Positions 19,561-29,559 of a stretch of 40,594 bases of DNA are shown piece by piece (the stretch's first letter is position 1; each line of letters opens with the position of its first letter). This stretch comes from Mytilinidion resinicola. Lineage: Eukaryota > Ascomycota > Dothideomycetes > Mytilinidiales > Mytilinidiaceae. Both the position numbers and the translations under genes were made by a program. The stretch covers positions 1,130,283 to 1,170,876 of the forward strand of contig NW_022985450.1 of the NCBI RefSeq assembly GCF_010093595.1. The letters are read 5' to 3'. The notes beneath the pieces were generated by a model. The model searched no databases and was not told the DNA's origin. It worked only from the letters and a program-made list of their open reading frames with translations.

Positions 19561-19737
19561 TATAAGAATAGGGGGCATATTTTGGTTGATTTTAGGCGGT
19601 TCCTATTAATATTTTAATGCCTTGTAGTCCTATTAATACCTGCAGGTGTCACGGAAATTCACTAATTATGTAAACCTTTAAACAAGTGCGCAAGCTTACT
19701 CCCTTTCTTTACTACTACAGCCTGTATATCCAGCATG

Positions 19738-20682
19738 CTAAATAAAGTTAACAGCCACCTTACAAAGGCGTAGCTGCCCTAGAGCGAACTGCAAAAAGGC
19801 CCTAAAGTTGTTAAACTTAGTGGCCAGCTTGTTGTTCCTTTTCATCCAACTCTTAAGCATGCTAAAGGTCTTCTCAATTAGGTTTATATCTGGCGAATAC
19901 GGCGGCAAGTAGGAGAGCTCAACGCCGTGCAATTCGCATAGATCTTTTACCTCCTTTGAATGGTGGATAGATGCGTTGTTAAGAATAATCCGTGGCTGGC
20001 GTCCAGGCCCAAAATCTAGCTGTGGAATAACAGAGAACTCTAGCCAAGTTGTGAAGAGATCACGATTTACTCCACCCTGATAAATAAGGGGTGCATCTAG
20101 GTAACCCTTGTGCGTTAGGGCCGGCAGTATACTCCACCTCTTAGACCTCTGGAGAGGTACAAAATTAATAGGTGAAAGGCCAAGGGGTGCCCAGCCCTGT
20201 TTCCGATCGCCCGTTCTCTTATTGCTGGCGCTCTCGTCGACAAAGCATAGGTCCTCTATAGCCCACTCCAACTGGCGTCCTCTCCATGTAGCCCGGAGGA
20301 GAGCTGATTGCTGAGCAGCTCGCTGCTGAGTGATCTTTCTAGACTACTGATTGCGCTCAAGAACGCGATAAATCGTCCACTTAGAGGCCTCGACGACAAA
20401 CTCATCGAATACTACCTGGCGTACTTCATCAAGATACGCAGTAGGTTGGTCTTGTAGGTAAGAGAGAACAAACGCCTCTTGCGTAGGCGTAAGGGTCCTT
20501 GGCCGGCCGAGCTTCATAGAGGGCGGAGCATAGAGTTCCCCCCAGAGTTCGAGGTTGAGGCGCATTCTCGCGATAGTTTTCCGGCTCACTTTGGTGCATT
20601 TGCTAATGTATCTAACGCTCTCATCTTGTTCTAGGCGTATACGGATCTCGTTGGCTACGTGAGGGCTAATGCGCTGCCCCAT
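19738..20682 (-). pseudogene. Tc1/mariner transposase, inactive
   Basis: ATG at 20682 (MGQRISPHVANEIRIRLEQD); frame to the stop at 19738, about 314 codons, the usual length. Residues 1-60 form a helix-turn-helix (VRYISKCTKVSRKTIARMRL). A LGRPRTLTPTQEAFVLSYLQ block follows, resembling the second helix-turn-helix. The DDE_3 core has LCFVDESAS (first Asp), RIILNNASIHH (second position, Asp changed to Asn) and SYLPPYSPDINLIEKTFSML (third acidic residue). A TAG at 20346-20344 interrupts between the DNA-binding and catalytic parts, where TGG is likely. Both defects fit G-to-A change on the coding strand. The enzyme would normally cut at the inverted repeats and insert at TA. Confidence 0.85.
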
Positions 20683-20724
20683 GGCATCAAAATAGTGAAT
20701 AGAAATTGACGTTTCGTGGAGAAA

Positions 20725-20834
20725 TGGGGGGGGAGGGGGGTGATCCCTGTGATTTTGGGTGTGTTGAGCGGGGAAAAAAATTCTCGGCTACAGGGGGGGG
20801 GGCGCGCGCATTTTGCACAAGACTCTATGAAAGC
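20725..20834. repeat. Right terminal inverted repeat of the Tc1/mariner element
   Basis: Inverted partner of 17699-17808; the G-runs are the complements of the left C-runs. Confidence 0.85.
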
Positions 20835-20958
20835 TGCGAGCCCACGCACTCCACACCGCGAACAGGATGTACACCGCGAACGGGATGAATTGTCAGCTAC
20901 CGACTGCAATGGCCGCAGCAACGGCCAACCCAACTCCGCCGACGTCGGCCTCATCCCC

Positions 20959-21411
20959 ATGAACGCTGGGACCTCGCAAGTACCCGGCGTGACAGTTGGT
21001 AGCTCAACCTCTTTCATTATTGATGCAACCAGAATCAGGTCCGACAGTACCAGAAGCGACCTCCAACTAAACTTCTTGCAGTCAACACAACGCGATAAAG
21101 GCGGGACGAATGCCGTGAAGCCATCTGAGGGCGACATCAAAAATATGCTTCAGGTATTAGTAGAGCTAAGTCAGCTTCAAGCTTCACCGAAGGAATTGGA
21201 CAGGCAACAGGCAGGGCGATTTCTGGAAACACTTCAGGATGCAGAGCGGGATGTCCTTGCAAGAATTGATGTGAGCGAGGTAGAGAAGGCAAAAGTACAC
21301 CAAAAATATGGCGGTTTGACGGGACAGTTGTATTGCCACTTTTGGGCTTCGAAGTGCAATCCTGACCAGCTTATGTTTATTATGTTTATTGATGGACTGT
21401 TATCGAACTGA
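20959..21411 (+). CDS. Hypothetical helical protein, 150 aa, possibly truncated
   Basis: The first ATG beyond the transposon is at 20959 (MNAGTSQVPGVTVGSSTSF); the frame is open to TGA at 21411. The second half is strongly helical and charged (EGDIKNMLQVLVELSQLQAS, ELDRQQAGRFLETLQDAERD, ARIDVSEVEKAKVHQKYGG), then more hydrophobic. In-frame coding-like sequence also precedes the ATG back to the transposon edge (20835), so the true 5' end may have been removed or displaced by the insertion. A 17-bp direct duplication (acaccgcgaacrggatg) lies at 20852-20887. No family recognised. Confidence 0.4.
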   Translation: MNAGTSQVPGVTVGSSTSFIIDATRIRSDSTRSDLQLNFLQSTQRDKGGTNAVKPSEGDIKNMLQVLVELSQLQASPKELDRQQAGRFLETLQDAERDVLARIDVSEVEKAKVHQKYGGLTGQLYCHFWASKCNPDQLMFIMFIDGLLSN

Positions 21412-22058
21412 AGTGGAACATTTTCTTGAGCTACATTCATATTTTATGTATTCCTATCCCGACAAGTACACTCGAGGTTACATCCTCTTTGTAACTTTAC
21501 TTTCACACAAGTGCAGCTTAACCTCACGTGGTCAGGCGTCTAAGATACCGCGGCAACGGCAGGATGATTGTAAACGTCGTATGTGCAAGATGATTTCGAA
21601 CCTTCTTGATAGCATGTCGTTTCACTTCCTCCCATAGATATTTCATATTAGTGTTTGATGAAGGACAGAAATAAAGGCATGAACGTCGTGATCGTAGCTG
21701 GAGCGGACGCGATGTAGCTGCGGAAGACCCCGTAGTGAAGGCAAGGACGCGATTTGGACGGACACGGGATCTCTATGCATGAGGGTGGCGTAACAAGTGA
21801 GCGCCCCCTAGAGGATTTCATCACCGCTGTCAGTAAAGCCAAGGCACGGGATGGCGGGAGGGTCGGCTCCCCAAATTTGACGAATTGGATCAGGGGGAAA
21901 CATAATTTGCTTCTCCCTGCTATTTGAATGTTATATCAACCACATTGCCCGACGCAGCTAAGAGGTCCTTCAACTCGTTGCCTTCCCGCTGCATTTCAGC
22001 GGTTGCTCTCCTGCGCTTTCTAGTTACATACTTTTACGTCCTTCAAACTCTAGCCAAC
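21412..22058. other. Intergenic region and leader of the 22059 gene
   Basis: No gene supported. Bases 21925-21985 match the leader block at 9560-9610 (reverse strand). The leader just before 22059 is C/T-rich, as is usual for fungal transcripts. Confidence 0.45.
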
Positions 22059-22720
22059 ATGGCCGGGTATGAACTGCATCAAGGGCATCTAGCCTCCTTA
22101 GAACATCCTTCGCCGTATTCAAGTCCCCAGACAGGCGCCGGTGGCCAGAAGCGGCCAGCCGAGCCACAACATCATCTCAATAGTAATGTTTCTAGCAATT
22201 CCATAAAGAAACCGAAGAGGAAGTCCATCTCGATAGTACGGCTAGCCCAGCCCAGCATGCGTCTGATATCGAACACCTACCGTGAATGTAGGCCTGCGGT
22301 GCCTGCCGCTTTCGAAAAACGAAGTGCAGCGGAGAGGTTCAGTGCCAGTTGTGCAGAGCGCAAGGCCGAGATTGTGTGTACAAGCATCAGTAAGACATGC
22401 CACCTCCTTCAAATGCATGCTCCGCTGACCGCTTAAGAAGAAAGAGGTTGAGCAAGACAGAAACGAAAGAAATTCTACTGGACATTATCGCGAGTCTAAG
22501 GAGAATAGAGATTAAACTGGGTATTGGGAACAGCCCCGGGAACTGGGCTAGCACCCCAGATATTGCAGCATCTCCTACCTTTGGAAGGCCAGCTACACTG
22601 GATGAACCCGGCAAAGGCCAAGGTGCTTTATCACCGAGCATCGAGTCTGTCCAAGGGAACAGTTCGGCTGCTATTAGTCCGCAGCCTAGCCAGCACGAGG
22701 ACTCACCCCTTACACCGTGA
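22059..22720 (+). CDS. Hypothetical protein, 196 aa, two exons
   Basis: ATG at 22059 (CCAACATGGCC, strong context). Exon 1 is 22059-22389. The intron, 22390-22460, has a GTAAGA donor, a GCTGAC branch site and a GACAG acceptor. Exon 2 is 22461-22720, ending in TGA. The phases match. The product has a Pro/Gly-rich N-terminus, a basic patch (SIKKPKRKSISIVR) that could direct nuclear import, Cys at several positions, then a helical stretch (KEILLDIIASLRRIEIKLGI) and a Ser/Pro-rich C-terminus. No family recognised. The gene appears intact. Without the intron, the first frame would stop at 22436 and a second frame (22397-22720) would be unexplained; splicing accounts for both. Confidence 0.5.
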
Positions 22721-22911
22721 GCGGTGATTGTCGCCTCTCGTGGCCCGAGTGGGGCTTGGCAAGCCGACTTATTTTTGGAATCAGCCCAGCGTGACTTCAT
22801 TACCCTCACGATAATTACTACTCACACGACCACATCGGCCACGGCTGCGCCCAAGATCATTATACTACAGGCGCTCTGCATTAGCACACTAACCTCCTCT
22901 TTCCTTCTGCA

Positions 22912-23739
22912 ATGGACACCACCCCCGAAGATCATGTAGCAACACCAAAACCAAGACTTCGCAGGGCAGCATCCCCAGACTGGGGTTCAGAGGGACCCCC
23001 ACGCGTGATGCTTCAAATGGGGGCCCGTATAACACGACTCGGCGATGACCAGATCGGAAAATCTGGCAGTAGAGTACGCCCGCGGGAGGAGGCCGCTCTA
23101 AGGCTCGTGGGCAACCAGACGGATGTTCCGGTCCCTGAAGTGTACTTCGGTACCTACAATGAGAACCATGGCGACCTATTCATGAGCATCATTCCAGGAT
23201 CGCCTCTCAAGGACCACTGGGATACTCTCGATGAGAAAACAAAGGAGCGTCTCTGTCGCGACATTTGGAGCCTGATCGGAAAGATTCGACAGATCCCGAA
23301 ACCACCCGAATTCAAAGACTTCTTCCTTTGCTCTGCCGACGGGACTTGCAGCCAGGACGTGTATATCGAAGATCTCAAGTCTCCTCCCCAGCCTCTTATC
23401 GATGATGCTGCCGTCCGAGCTCGGATATTTGAACGCTACTATCACTTTTATGGCCGAAGATATACCAAAGAGGAGATACTTGCTATGCTTCCTAGCTCTC
23501 AGAGCTCCGTCTTTACGCACTGCGACATAGCGCCAGGAAATATCATGATCGACGACCATACTCACAATATCACTAGGCTTATTGACTAAGAGTTTGCTAG
23601 CTAGTATCCAGATTATTAAGAATATCTAAGAATCCATAAAGCTGTTAACAATGACGATTGGCGGGACTGGATGCACCGTACAGCACCGCAGAAATGGGAT
23701 TTGGCAGGTTTCGTCGCAGTGAGTAGAGTGCTGTTCTGA
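22912..23739 (+). pseudogene. APH/aminoglycoside-phosphotransferase-family kinase-like protein, truncated by three stops
   Basis: ATG at 22912; open for 225 codons to TAA at 23587-23589. The N-lobe has EEAALRLVGNQTDVPVPEVY and LFMSIIPGSPL (hinge). The catalytic loop is THCDIAPGNIM (Asp205, Asn210) and the metal-binding Asp is Asp225 in RLID. The frame then carries on past three stops (23587, 23602 and 23617) with EFAS, YPDY, EYLRIHKAVNNDDWRDWMHR to TGA at 23739. In this family the residues at the three stops are Trp (IDWEFA.WYP.YWEY), so all three are TGG changed to TAA or TAG by G-to-A. The remaining protein keeps the catalytic Asp but lacks the C-terminal substrate helices. Fungal members phosphorylate unknown small molecules; the substrate here cannot be told. 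Confidence 0.8.
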
Positions 23740-24179
23740 GGTCCGAAGATAGAGGACGTTCTCGGAGGGGAAGGGTTAGTAGGGAAATTTGTGCACTCCA
23801 ATTGAGACTGTACGATCTTTGAAGGTTGTAAGATACGGGAGACGTCTCGCTTTGAATGGTGAGCACTGAACTTGATTGTGAGGATGCGGAACTGCGCTGT
23901 GACCAAATCCTGGCCCGATCGAACTATTGTCTCCATCTCTGCGGGTGCTGGTGCAATTCTCACCGTTGTCGTCATATCTCGACGTTTATTTCTGAAAAGG
24001 CCTGTTAATGTTATCAAGTCTCTAAAGGATACCGTGCTTCCTAGCCTTCAGCCTCACGAACCTTGTTTTCTCCCATGCCAGGAACTATAAAGACGAGATG
24101 GCTCCACTGATGATTCCTTATTGTTCTCTCCAAGTTCTTTTTTGCATCCATCCCATGTTTTCTCAGTACAGCAAGCAAG
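23740..24179. other. Intergenic region
   Basis: Contains the 5' flank of the Cys-rich gene. Open frames here have no coding character. Confidence 0.4.
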
Positions 24180-24722
24180 ATGCCTTCCCTCCACCACCGT
24201 ATCTCTATCCTCCTCGGCCTCCCTGCCTCCCTGCCTCTACAGTAGCCTTCAACTTCGATCTCCCCAAGCCGACCCTAATCCTCCAGGACTACTCCCTAGA
24301 CGGCTTTACCCCGAAGCCCACCGCCGCCGCGCTCCTTGAACTGCGAAAACGCGGTTCAGGCGTTTGCGCGTACCTCAGCGGCTCCGTCGACACCACGATT
24401 ACTTGCGGTGACGGGGCTTGCGGCTACGATCCGGATGTCCACTGGTGGGGCTGCTGCGACGGCGAGTCCAAAGGCACCCCAACGGGCTGCCCTATCATCA
24501 CCAAATGCGTGCCCCACAGCCTCTACAACTCGTGCTCGCTGAATCCGTCGTGCTCGGCTGATCAAGGGCTAACGGCTTGGTATGTACCCTACTGTTTGCG
24601 AGCCAGATCTCTGCCAGCTCCCCATCAACTCATTAACTCATATGAGCACCTCACTCACCATCTCCAGCGCCGACACCGATCTCCCCTTCTGCGCCACCAG
24701 CTCCGTTTCACTCGGGTTGTAA
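24180..24722 (+). pseudogene. Secreted Cys-rich fungal protein, signal peptide frameshifted
   Basis: ATG at 24180 gives MPSLHHRISILLGLPASLPL, a signal-peptide-like start, then a stop in that frame. The mature part reads on in another frame: VAFNFDLPKPTLILQDY, then a Cys-rich domain (VCAYLSGSVDTTITCGDGAC, HWWGCCDGESKGTPTGCPII, TKCVPHSLYNSC). An intron at 24580-24667 (GTATGT donor, CTCCAG acceptor) leads to CADTDLPFCATSS and TAA at 24722. This CxYxSG...CGDG...WWGCC...C.VP.S pattern matches a widespread family of fungal secreted or membrane-anchored proteins of unknown function, which often end in a membrane helix; none remains here. The frameshift coincides with a tandem 8-bp duplication (ctccctgc twice, about 24219-24234). 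Confidence 0.65.
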
Positions 24723-25936
24723 CAGCTACAACCTAGGATCAACAACTCATACGGTTCACGGTCACCTACGTACAGGCACTCCCCCCCTTTTTCTCTCTTC
24801 TTGATTCCCGTTCTTTGGTTGGTTGCTACTAGCGCGCACTCAGCGTGGCGAGGCCCTCTGTTCAGTTACACCAGGGTCCTCTTAGCAGTGTCCATTCCTT
24901 TCAGCTGGCCTCTATTCAGCTGAGCTGATAAGACCTAGGGGGTGGGCCATTTCCTATCAGTATATATTCGGCCCGTACGGCCACTACAATACAAGCAGAG
25001 TTTACATCAATTTCAACCTCAGTTTAGGTGGACCTGTCCGTAGCGATTTCGATCGCCTGTCAACATTCCTGTCAGGCCTAACAACATCTACCCGGGGTTT
25101 AGAACAAGATATTATGGATGAATGGGTAACTTTGAATTTCCATATACGCACCACTAGGGAAAAACATAGACCTAAGTAAGTCGCTTGTCACTGTCCACAC
25201 ATGCTCCCGAGTTTCCGCACTTCCCCAGTACCGTATCTAGCTATCCCATTAAAGGTTGCTTCTTAGTGCTGGGAGATAGTTAGATAATGCTTGTCCGTAT
25301 TTATGAATAGAAAATCTTTTATATTTGGCCCCTAATGTTTGCGATGTGCTCTATTAAAATAGATATCAATCTTTGCACTCGCTATAAGACGGATAGATTC
25401 AAGGGTACACGGAGTAACGGAAAGCACCACCCTCTGTTGTTGAAATTTAAAGTTATGCAAAATCTTTACCGATAACTGTAGCTATTGCAAGCTGATTGTT
25501 CGAATCGGTTTTGTATTAATATTGTTTTGAGGAAATATTTTAGTTGTTGGTCCATGGCCAGATAGATCTTCTACCCTTACTGTCGGATTACAGAGAGAAG
25601 CAGTTCTGTGTTGATTTGAAGAGGCAGAAGGCCCGTATATATAGCCCCTTGGAGGAGGGAGGGGGGTGTACTCCCCCTGTACAGATATGGAAGGATGAAA
25701 CCACTTAAAGGCTGCCTAGTTTCAACCTAGTTTCAACCTGAGGCTTACCAAAAGGGAAAAGTTGGTTCATTATCGAGTATATTTAGAGCGGCTGTATGAA
25801 ATTGCTTGGGCTATGTAACGTAAAGGTCTGGATTCTTCCCCTTAGCTAATTCGCCACTTGCGAGTATTTATGCTCGCTCTAAGTTTTGCTCCTCCACTAT
25901 TTTGCCATCTTTAGCAGCTTGACCCGGCTTGACCAT
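24723..25936. other. Long region with promoter-like signals but no assigned gene
   Basis: A TATA-like TATATATTC (about 24961) precedes a leader and an ATG at 25114. Its frame (MDEWVTLNFHIRTTREKHRP) reaches a GTAAGT donor near 25172, like a first exon, but no following exon was found. A second TATA-like site (TATATATAG) lies near 25638. A direct repeat cctagtttcaa occurs twice near 25715-25740. Could include LTR debris; this is not established. Confidence 0.3.
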
Positions 25937-27930
25937 CAGTGATCTTGTTGGACTGGACCGGAGTGGAGCGAACTGGAGTGGAGCGCCCTACAACCTGGAG
26001 TGGAGCTGGCTCTTACTCGCTCCTGGATGGAGTGGAGCCGAAGGTCCTGGAGCTCCTGGAGCTCCAATTGGAAATCAAAATCTCGTGATAGATTTCGTGG
26101 TGTTGAGGTTCAGCAGCCCGTGCAGCCCGTGCAGCCCGTGCAGCCCGTGCAGCCCGTGCAGCCTGCCCGTTTTGCATGCAGCCTAGCCTAGCTAGACTAG
26201 CCAGATTAGAAAACAGGGGATTCTGTCCTATTTTTAGTGAGCTAGCGCGTAGTTTATTGACCTAATCCCCTGAGAAGTTATCCTGCCCGTCTTACGCATT
26301 CCTGCACGCGTTTTTGAAGTTATTCGCACTCCTGTTTGTATCAGCACCGCTATAGCCAAACCCGTACGCCCTCTTTGCTCTCTCGCTTAGGCCCTTGGTG
26401 TAGCACCTACAGCATAGTTTATCCTTGCCCCAAAATCTATTAATCCACACCGTAATAAGGCTGTAGAGGTGGGCAAGTTCCGGATTACTGGCAAGATGTA
26501 TATACGTTGCAAGGACCTTACTAGTAACACTAGGGCTTATCGGATGCAAACATTGCACTGCTAGAAGTGGGGGAAGGACGTTTAACTTAAGGAGAGGATA
26601 ATTAGAAGTGGTACTATCTACTACTGCTATCTTTATAAGCGTATAAACAGATATTAGGAGCTGCTAGTTATCTTAACAGGCAGGTCTACTGCTACAGATT
26701 ACCTTATTAAGGTCTACTAGATAGATAAGCAGACGGGCCTGCTATATATGCGTCCACCTATAGCCTTAAATTAACCTAACCTCTACAACTATAGTAAGCT
26801 GCGGCGGCTTAGTATAAGGGTAATATTTAAGATGTTTAAGCGGCTGCTTATATAGTAGATTATTTACTATTATATTACATTTTTCTAGTTTAAAAATATC
26901 TACTTCTATAGGGTGTTAGAGTTCCTATATTTAGGTCTTAATAAGTACCTACTAAAGGCAGCTTTAACAGTTTAAAAGTAGGTAACTAATACCTAGTAAG
27001 AGTAGAAAGGATAAGCTAAAAGCAGAGCTAAGGTGCGCTTATAGCGCAATTTTGCTCTTTTTTAATTTTTAGATGTTGCTAAACAGTTATACTATACTTA
27101 AAGTATATAGCTACTTTATTAGCAAAACCGGCAGGTAATATATAGTAGTCTTGGCGCTTTATAAGGTTTTTAGTAACTATAGCAGCAAGAATATAGCCTA
27201 GAGATTACTAGCTATTATTTAAGACTATAGCTTCTAAGAACGCGTTAGTTATTTTATAGCAGATAACGCGGAGTTAAATAATATAGCAGTAGACCTTATT
27301 CTGCGGATTTTATACCTAAATATATTTATAAAGCATTATAAAGCTTATTACCTACGCTACTTTAGCTATATTATAAACCTTTGCGCGCAGGACTTTATTA
27401 TTAGCTAGGACGCGGATAAGATCTATAGATAAATCTAGGTGGCGTACTAGAATTAAAACTATAGCAAAGTATAGTAGCTTTAGAAGCAGTAAGGGTTAAT
27501 TAGCTTAATATAGAACCTTATATAGTATATATAATTAGGCAGTAGCTATAATATATAGTGGCGTTATAGCTGCTGCCTAATTATATATAATTGCAAATTT
27601 AGTAAATATTATAGTGCTGGAAAAATAGATAATCTAAAATCCGGGGTTTTACCGGGCCTTCTAAACCTTAACACTACAGCCCTAGGGCTAATTTAATACT
27701 TTAGCTTATCTAGAATAACTAAATGCAATAGAATTTACTATTTATAGCTATTAGCCGCTTCCTTAACTATAAAGAATATATCTAGAAGTTCTATAGAATA
27801 TATAAACTAAATAATAATATAAAAAAACTTTAGAAGAATAATATACTAAAGCTAAAGTACTAGAAGTAGCTTAAGCACCTCTATAATAGCCTGGAGGCCT
27901 TTTATAAAGCTATTCTAATAGTTAAGGTAT
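25937..27930 (+). mobile_element. hAT transposon, 5' part, RIP-mutated
   Basis: The likely 5' terminus is CAGTGATCTTG at 25937, followed by repeated TGGAGTGGAGC motifs typical of hAT subterminal regions. From about 26560 the plus strand gives a hAT transposase once RIP stops are read through: a Cys-containing BED-like piece (SGTIYYCYLYKR), FKRLLI, YYYITFF, IYFYRVLEFLYLGLNKYL, ADNAELNN and RYFSYIINLCAQDFI, the last corresponding to the conserved RCFGHIVNLCAQAF-type block. Most stops are TAG/TAA in Gln positions. The element is split at TAAGG (27923-27927) by the 8.4-kb gypsy and continues at 36627. The 3' terminal repeat was not found. Confidence 0.65.
26114..26162 (+). repeat. 9-bp tandem repeat (CAGCCCGTG), about five units
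   Basis: Five exact copies of CAGCCCGTG followed by a degenerate sixth, in the 5' non-coding part of the hAT element. Contains intact CpA, so it lies outside the heavily RIP-mutated zone. Confidence 0.9.
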
Positions 27931-28198
27931 TATCACAGTCTCGGGCGGCAGGATTGCCCTAGCTAGCTCGGGCAGGTAGGTAGAAGTAATAACTGAATTC
28001 ACTACGTGTTCTATAATGCACGGCAGGCAGGCGGGTTGAATAACAAGACGTAGCTCAAGGAGCTACAAGGAGGCAGGGCGGCGGTCGGCAGGTATACTCC
28101 TGCCAAGGCTCGCATAGGCCCTTGCAACAAGGCCTCTCGCCGGGTCCTAACATCACGTGTTACGCTGTGCAGCAAGCTTCACCGTTCAAGCCGTGACA
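27931..28198. mobile_element. Solo LTR (268 bp) with 5-bp target duplication GGTAT
   Basis: The segment begins TATCACAG (from TGTCACAG) and ends CCGTGACA, inverted LTR termini. It is flanked by GGTAT at 27926-27930 and 28199-28203. It is GC-rich and retains CpA, unlike its surroundings. The right duplication overlaps the first three bases of the gypsy left LTR, so it inserted three bases inside that LTR. No internal retrotransposon genes accompany it, as expected after LTR-LTR recombination. Confidence 0.8.
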
Positions 28199-28200
28199 GG

Positions 28201-28445
28201 TATAAGGGAAGAGTATACAGCAGGGGGCTTATAGATGGAATTAACGACTTCGTGTATTAAAAGACAAATTCTTAAGGAATTATAATGCGTGGCCTAGGGC
28301 TATATATACCCCGGCTTAAGCGAGCACGTAACTTATAGAGGCCTTGCAGGCTATACGCCTACGCAGGCAGGCTGTATAAATTGGAAAGGATATATTTATA
28401 TTCTATCTTATAGCTATATACTATAGGTGCTCCGGTTACCTTATA
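28201..28445 (-). repeat. Left LTR of the 8.4-kb gypsy element (3' LTR)
   Basis: 245 bp. About 18 transition differences from 36377-36621 and no length difference seen. Confidence 0.85.
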
Positions 28446-29559
28446 CTACCTCCCCCTTTAAAAAGGGTTTAACCCGAACCTATATAGCTTTATTAAATAA
28501 ACCTTGCAATTCTATAGGGAAAAATAGAGGAACTAAGAGTACTATAGTAATAGAATAGTCGTATATTACTAGCTAAAGCCCTGTATAATAGCAGTGTATA
28601 GGTTTAAGATTTAGGCGCTAGTAGCTGGTGTAGGCGCCGTTATAGGTATAAAGCCTAATACTTAGGAGAAGCGTAGTGCCTATAAAACTTATATAATATT
28701 ACTGTAATTTTATATTAGCAAGTAATAGGTTATAGTAGTTGGCCTTTTAATATGCAGTTTACGTTCTCCGTATATAGTAGTTACCTAATTTAGCATTGCT
28801 GTGCGGCCGAGATCGCATCGTGGCGTAGAACGGCAAGGCTGCGTGGCTAGATACGGTGTATAATACGTGCGTGGCACCTGTATATATATATAGGGTGTTT
28901 TAAACTAACCTCTAATTTTATAGTATAGAATGCGTCTAATAATTGCTTAATAGTATAATTACTATACTCTACTATAAGGTTAGGGCAATTAAAAGGGCTA
29001 AATCTAGGTCTATAACAATTGCTATTATAAAGTAGAGTTTTCTAGTATTAGTAATCCGGAGATATTATAGCTCCGGTTTTTAGTGCTATTACGTTGCTTT
29101 TACTGCTTAGGAGTTTAATTCCCAGCGCGCTTTTTTTTTTTGCTCTTCTTAACAGCTTTTTTATACTAGTTTCCTATACGCTAAATACGCGCGTGTATAT
29201 AGGCCCCTGGAGAGTATTAGTAATATAAGCCTTTTTTATCCTAAAGGCGAATATAAGTTTAGCCCCGGTTATCGGCGCAGCTCTATGCTATATATTATGC
29301 ATACACAGGGGGCGCGCCTAAAAGGAGAAATATATAATAGGGAGGTAGTACTAATATTATTATGCTTTATACGTGGAATTATCCTTAATAGACCCTTAGG
29401 CCTGCGGGACTTTAGTGCTGCTGTTTAGATGTCCTTGCGTATAATAAACTAAAAAGGTTTACTAGTGTCGCGTGCGTATATAATATATCGGCGCTATAAT
29501 CTAGCAGTCTGCGCCCGTGTAATCTGGCGGACCCTAGGATAGATTTTAAGTATAAGAAC

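Larger units (their letters stand above)
17699..20834 (-). mobile_element. Tc1/mariner-type DNA transposon carrying two genes
   Basis: The ends are long terminal inverted repeats (about 110 bp each): left 17699-17808, and right 20725-20834 read on the minus strand. Both begin GCTYTCATAGAGTC and share CTGTAGCCGA, an A/T tract, CCCCGCTCAACACACCCAAA and runs of C. A TA flanks the left end (17697-17698); the right flank reads TG, so the TA duplication is imperfect or the boundary is one or two bases off. Inside are a disabled transposase (minus strand) and a second, longer gene (plus strand), in convergent arrangement. At about 3.1 kb it is roughly twice the size of a plain Tc1/mariner. The inner part (18.4-19.6 kb) is partly RIP-mutated. 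Confidence 0.8.

Noticed and set aside
20716..20958. Upstream extension of the 20959 gene
   Set aside because: This part lies in the transposon terminal repeat up to 20834; the open frame there is accidental.
25929..26186. 85-codon frame with SPC repeats
   Set aside because: By-product of the 9-bp array and hAT subterminal repeats.
26292..26558. 88-codon minus-strand frame with a Cys pair (CCRCY)
   Set aside because: Starts inside the hAT element, opposite to the transposase; no domain match could be argued.
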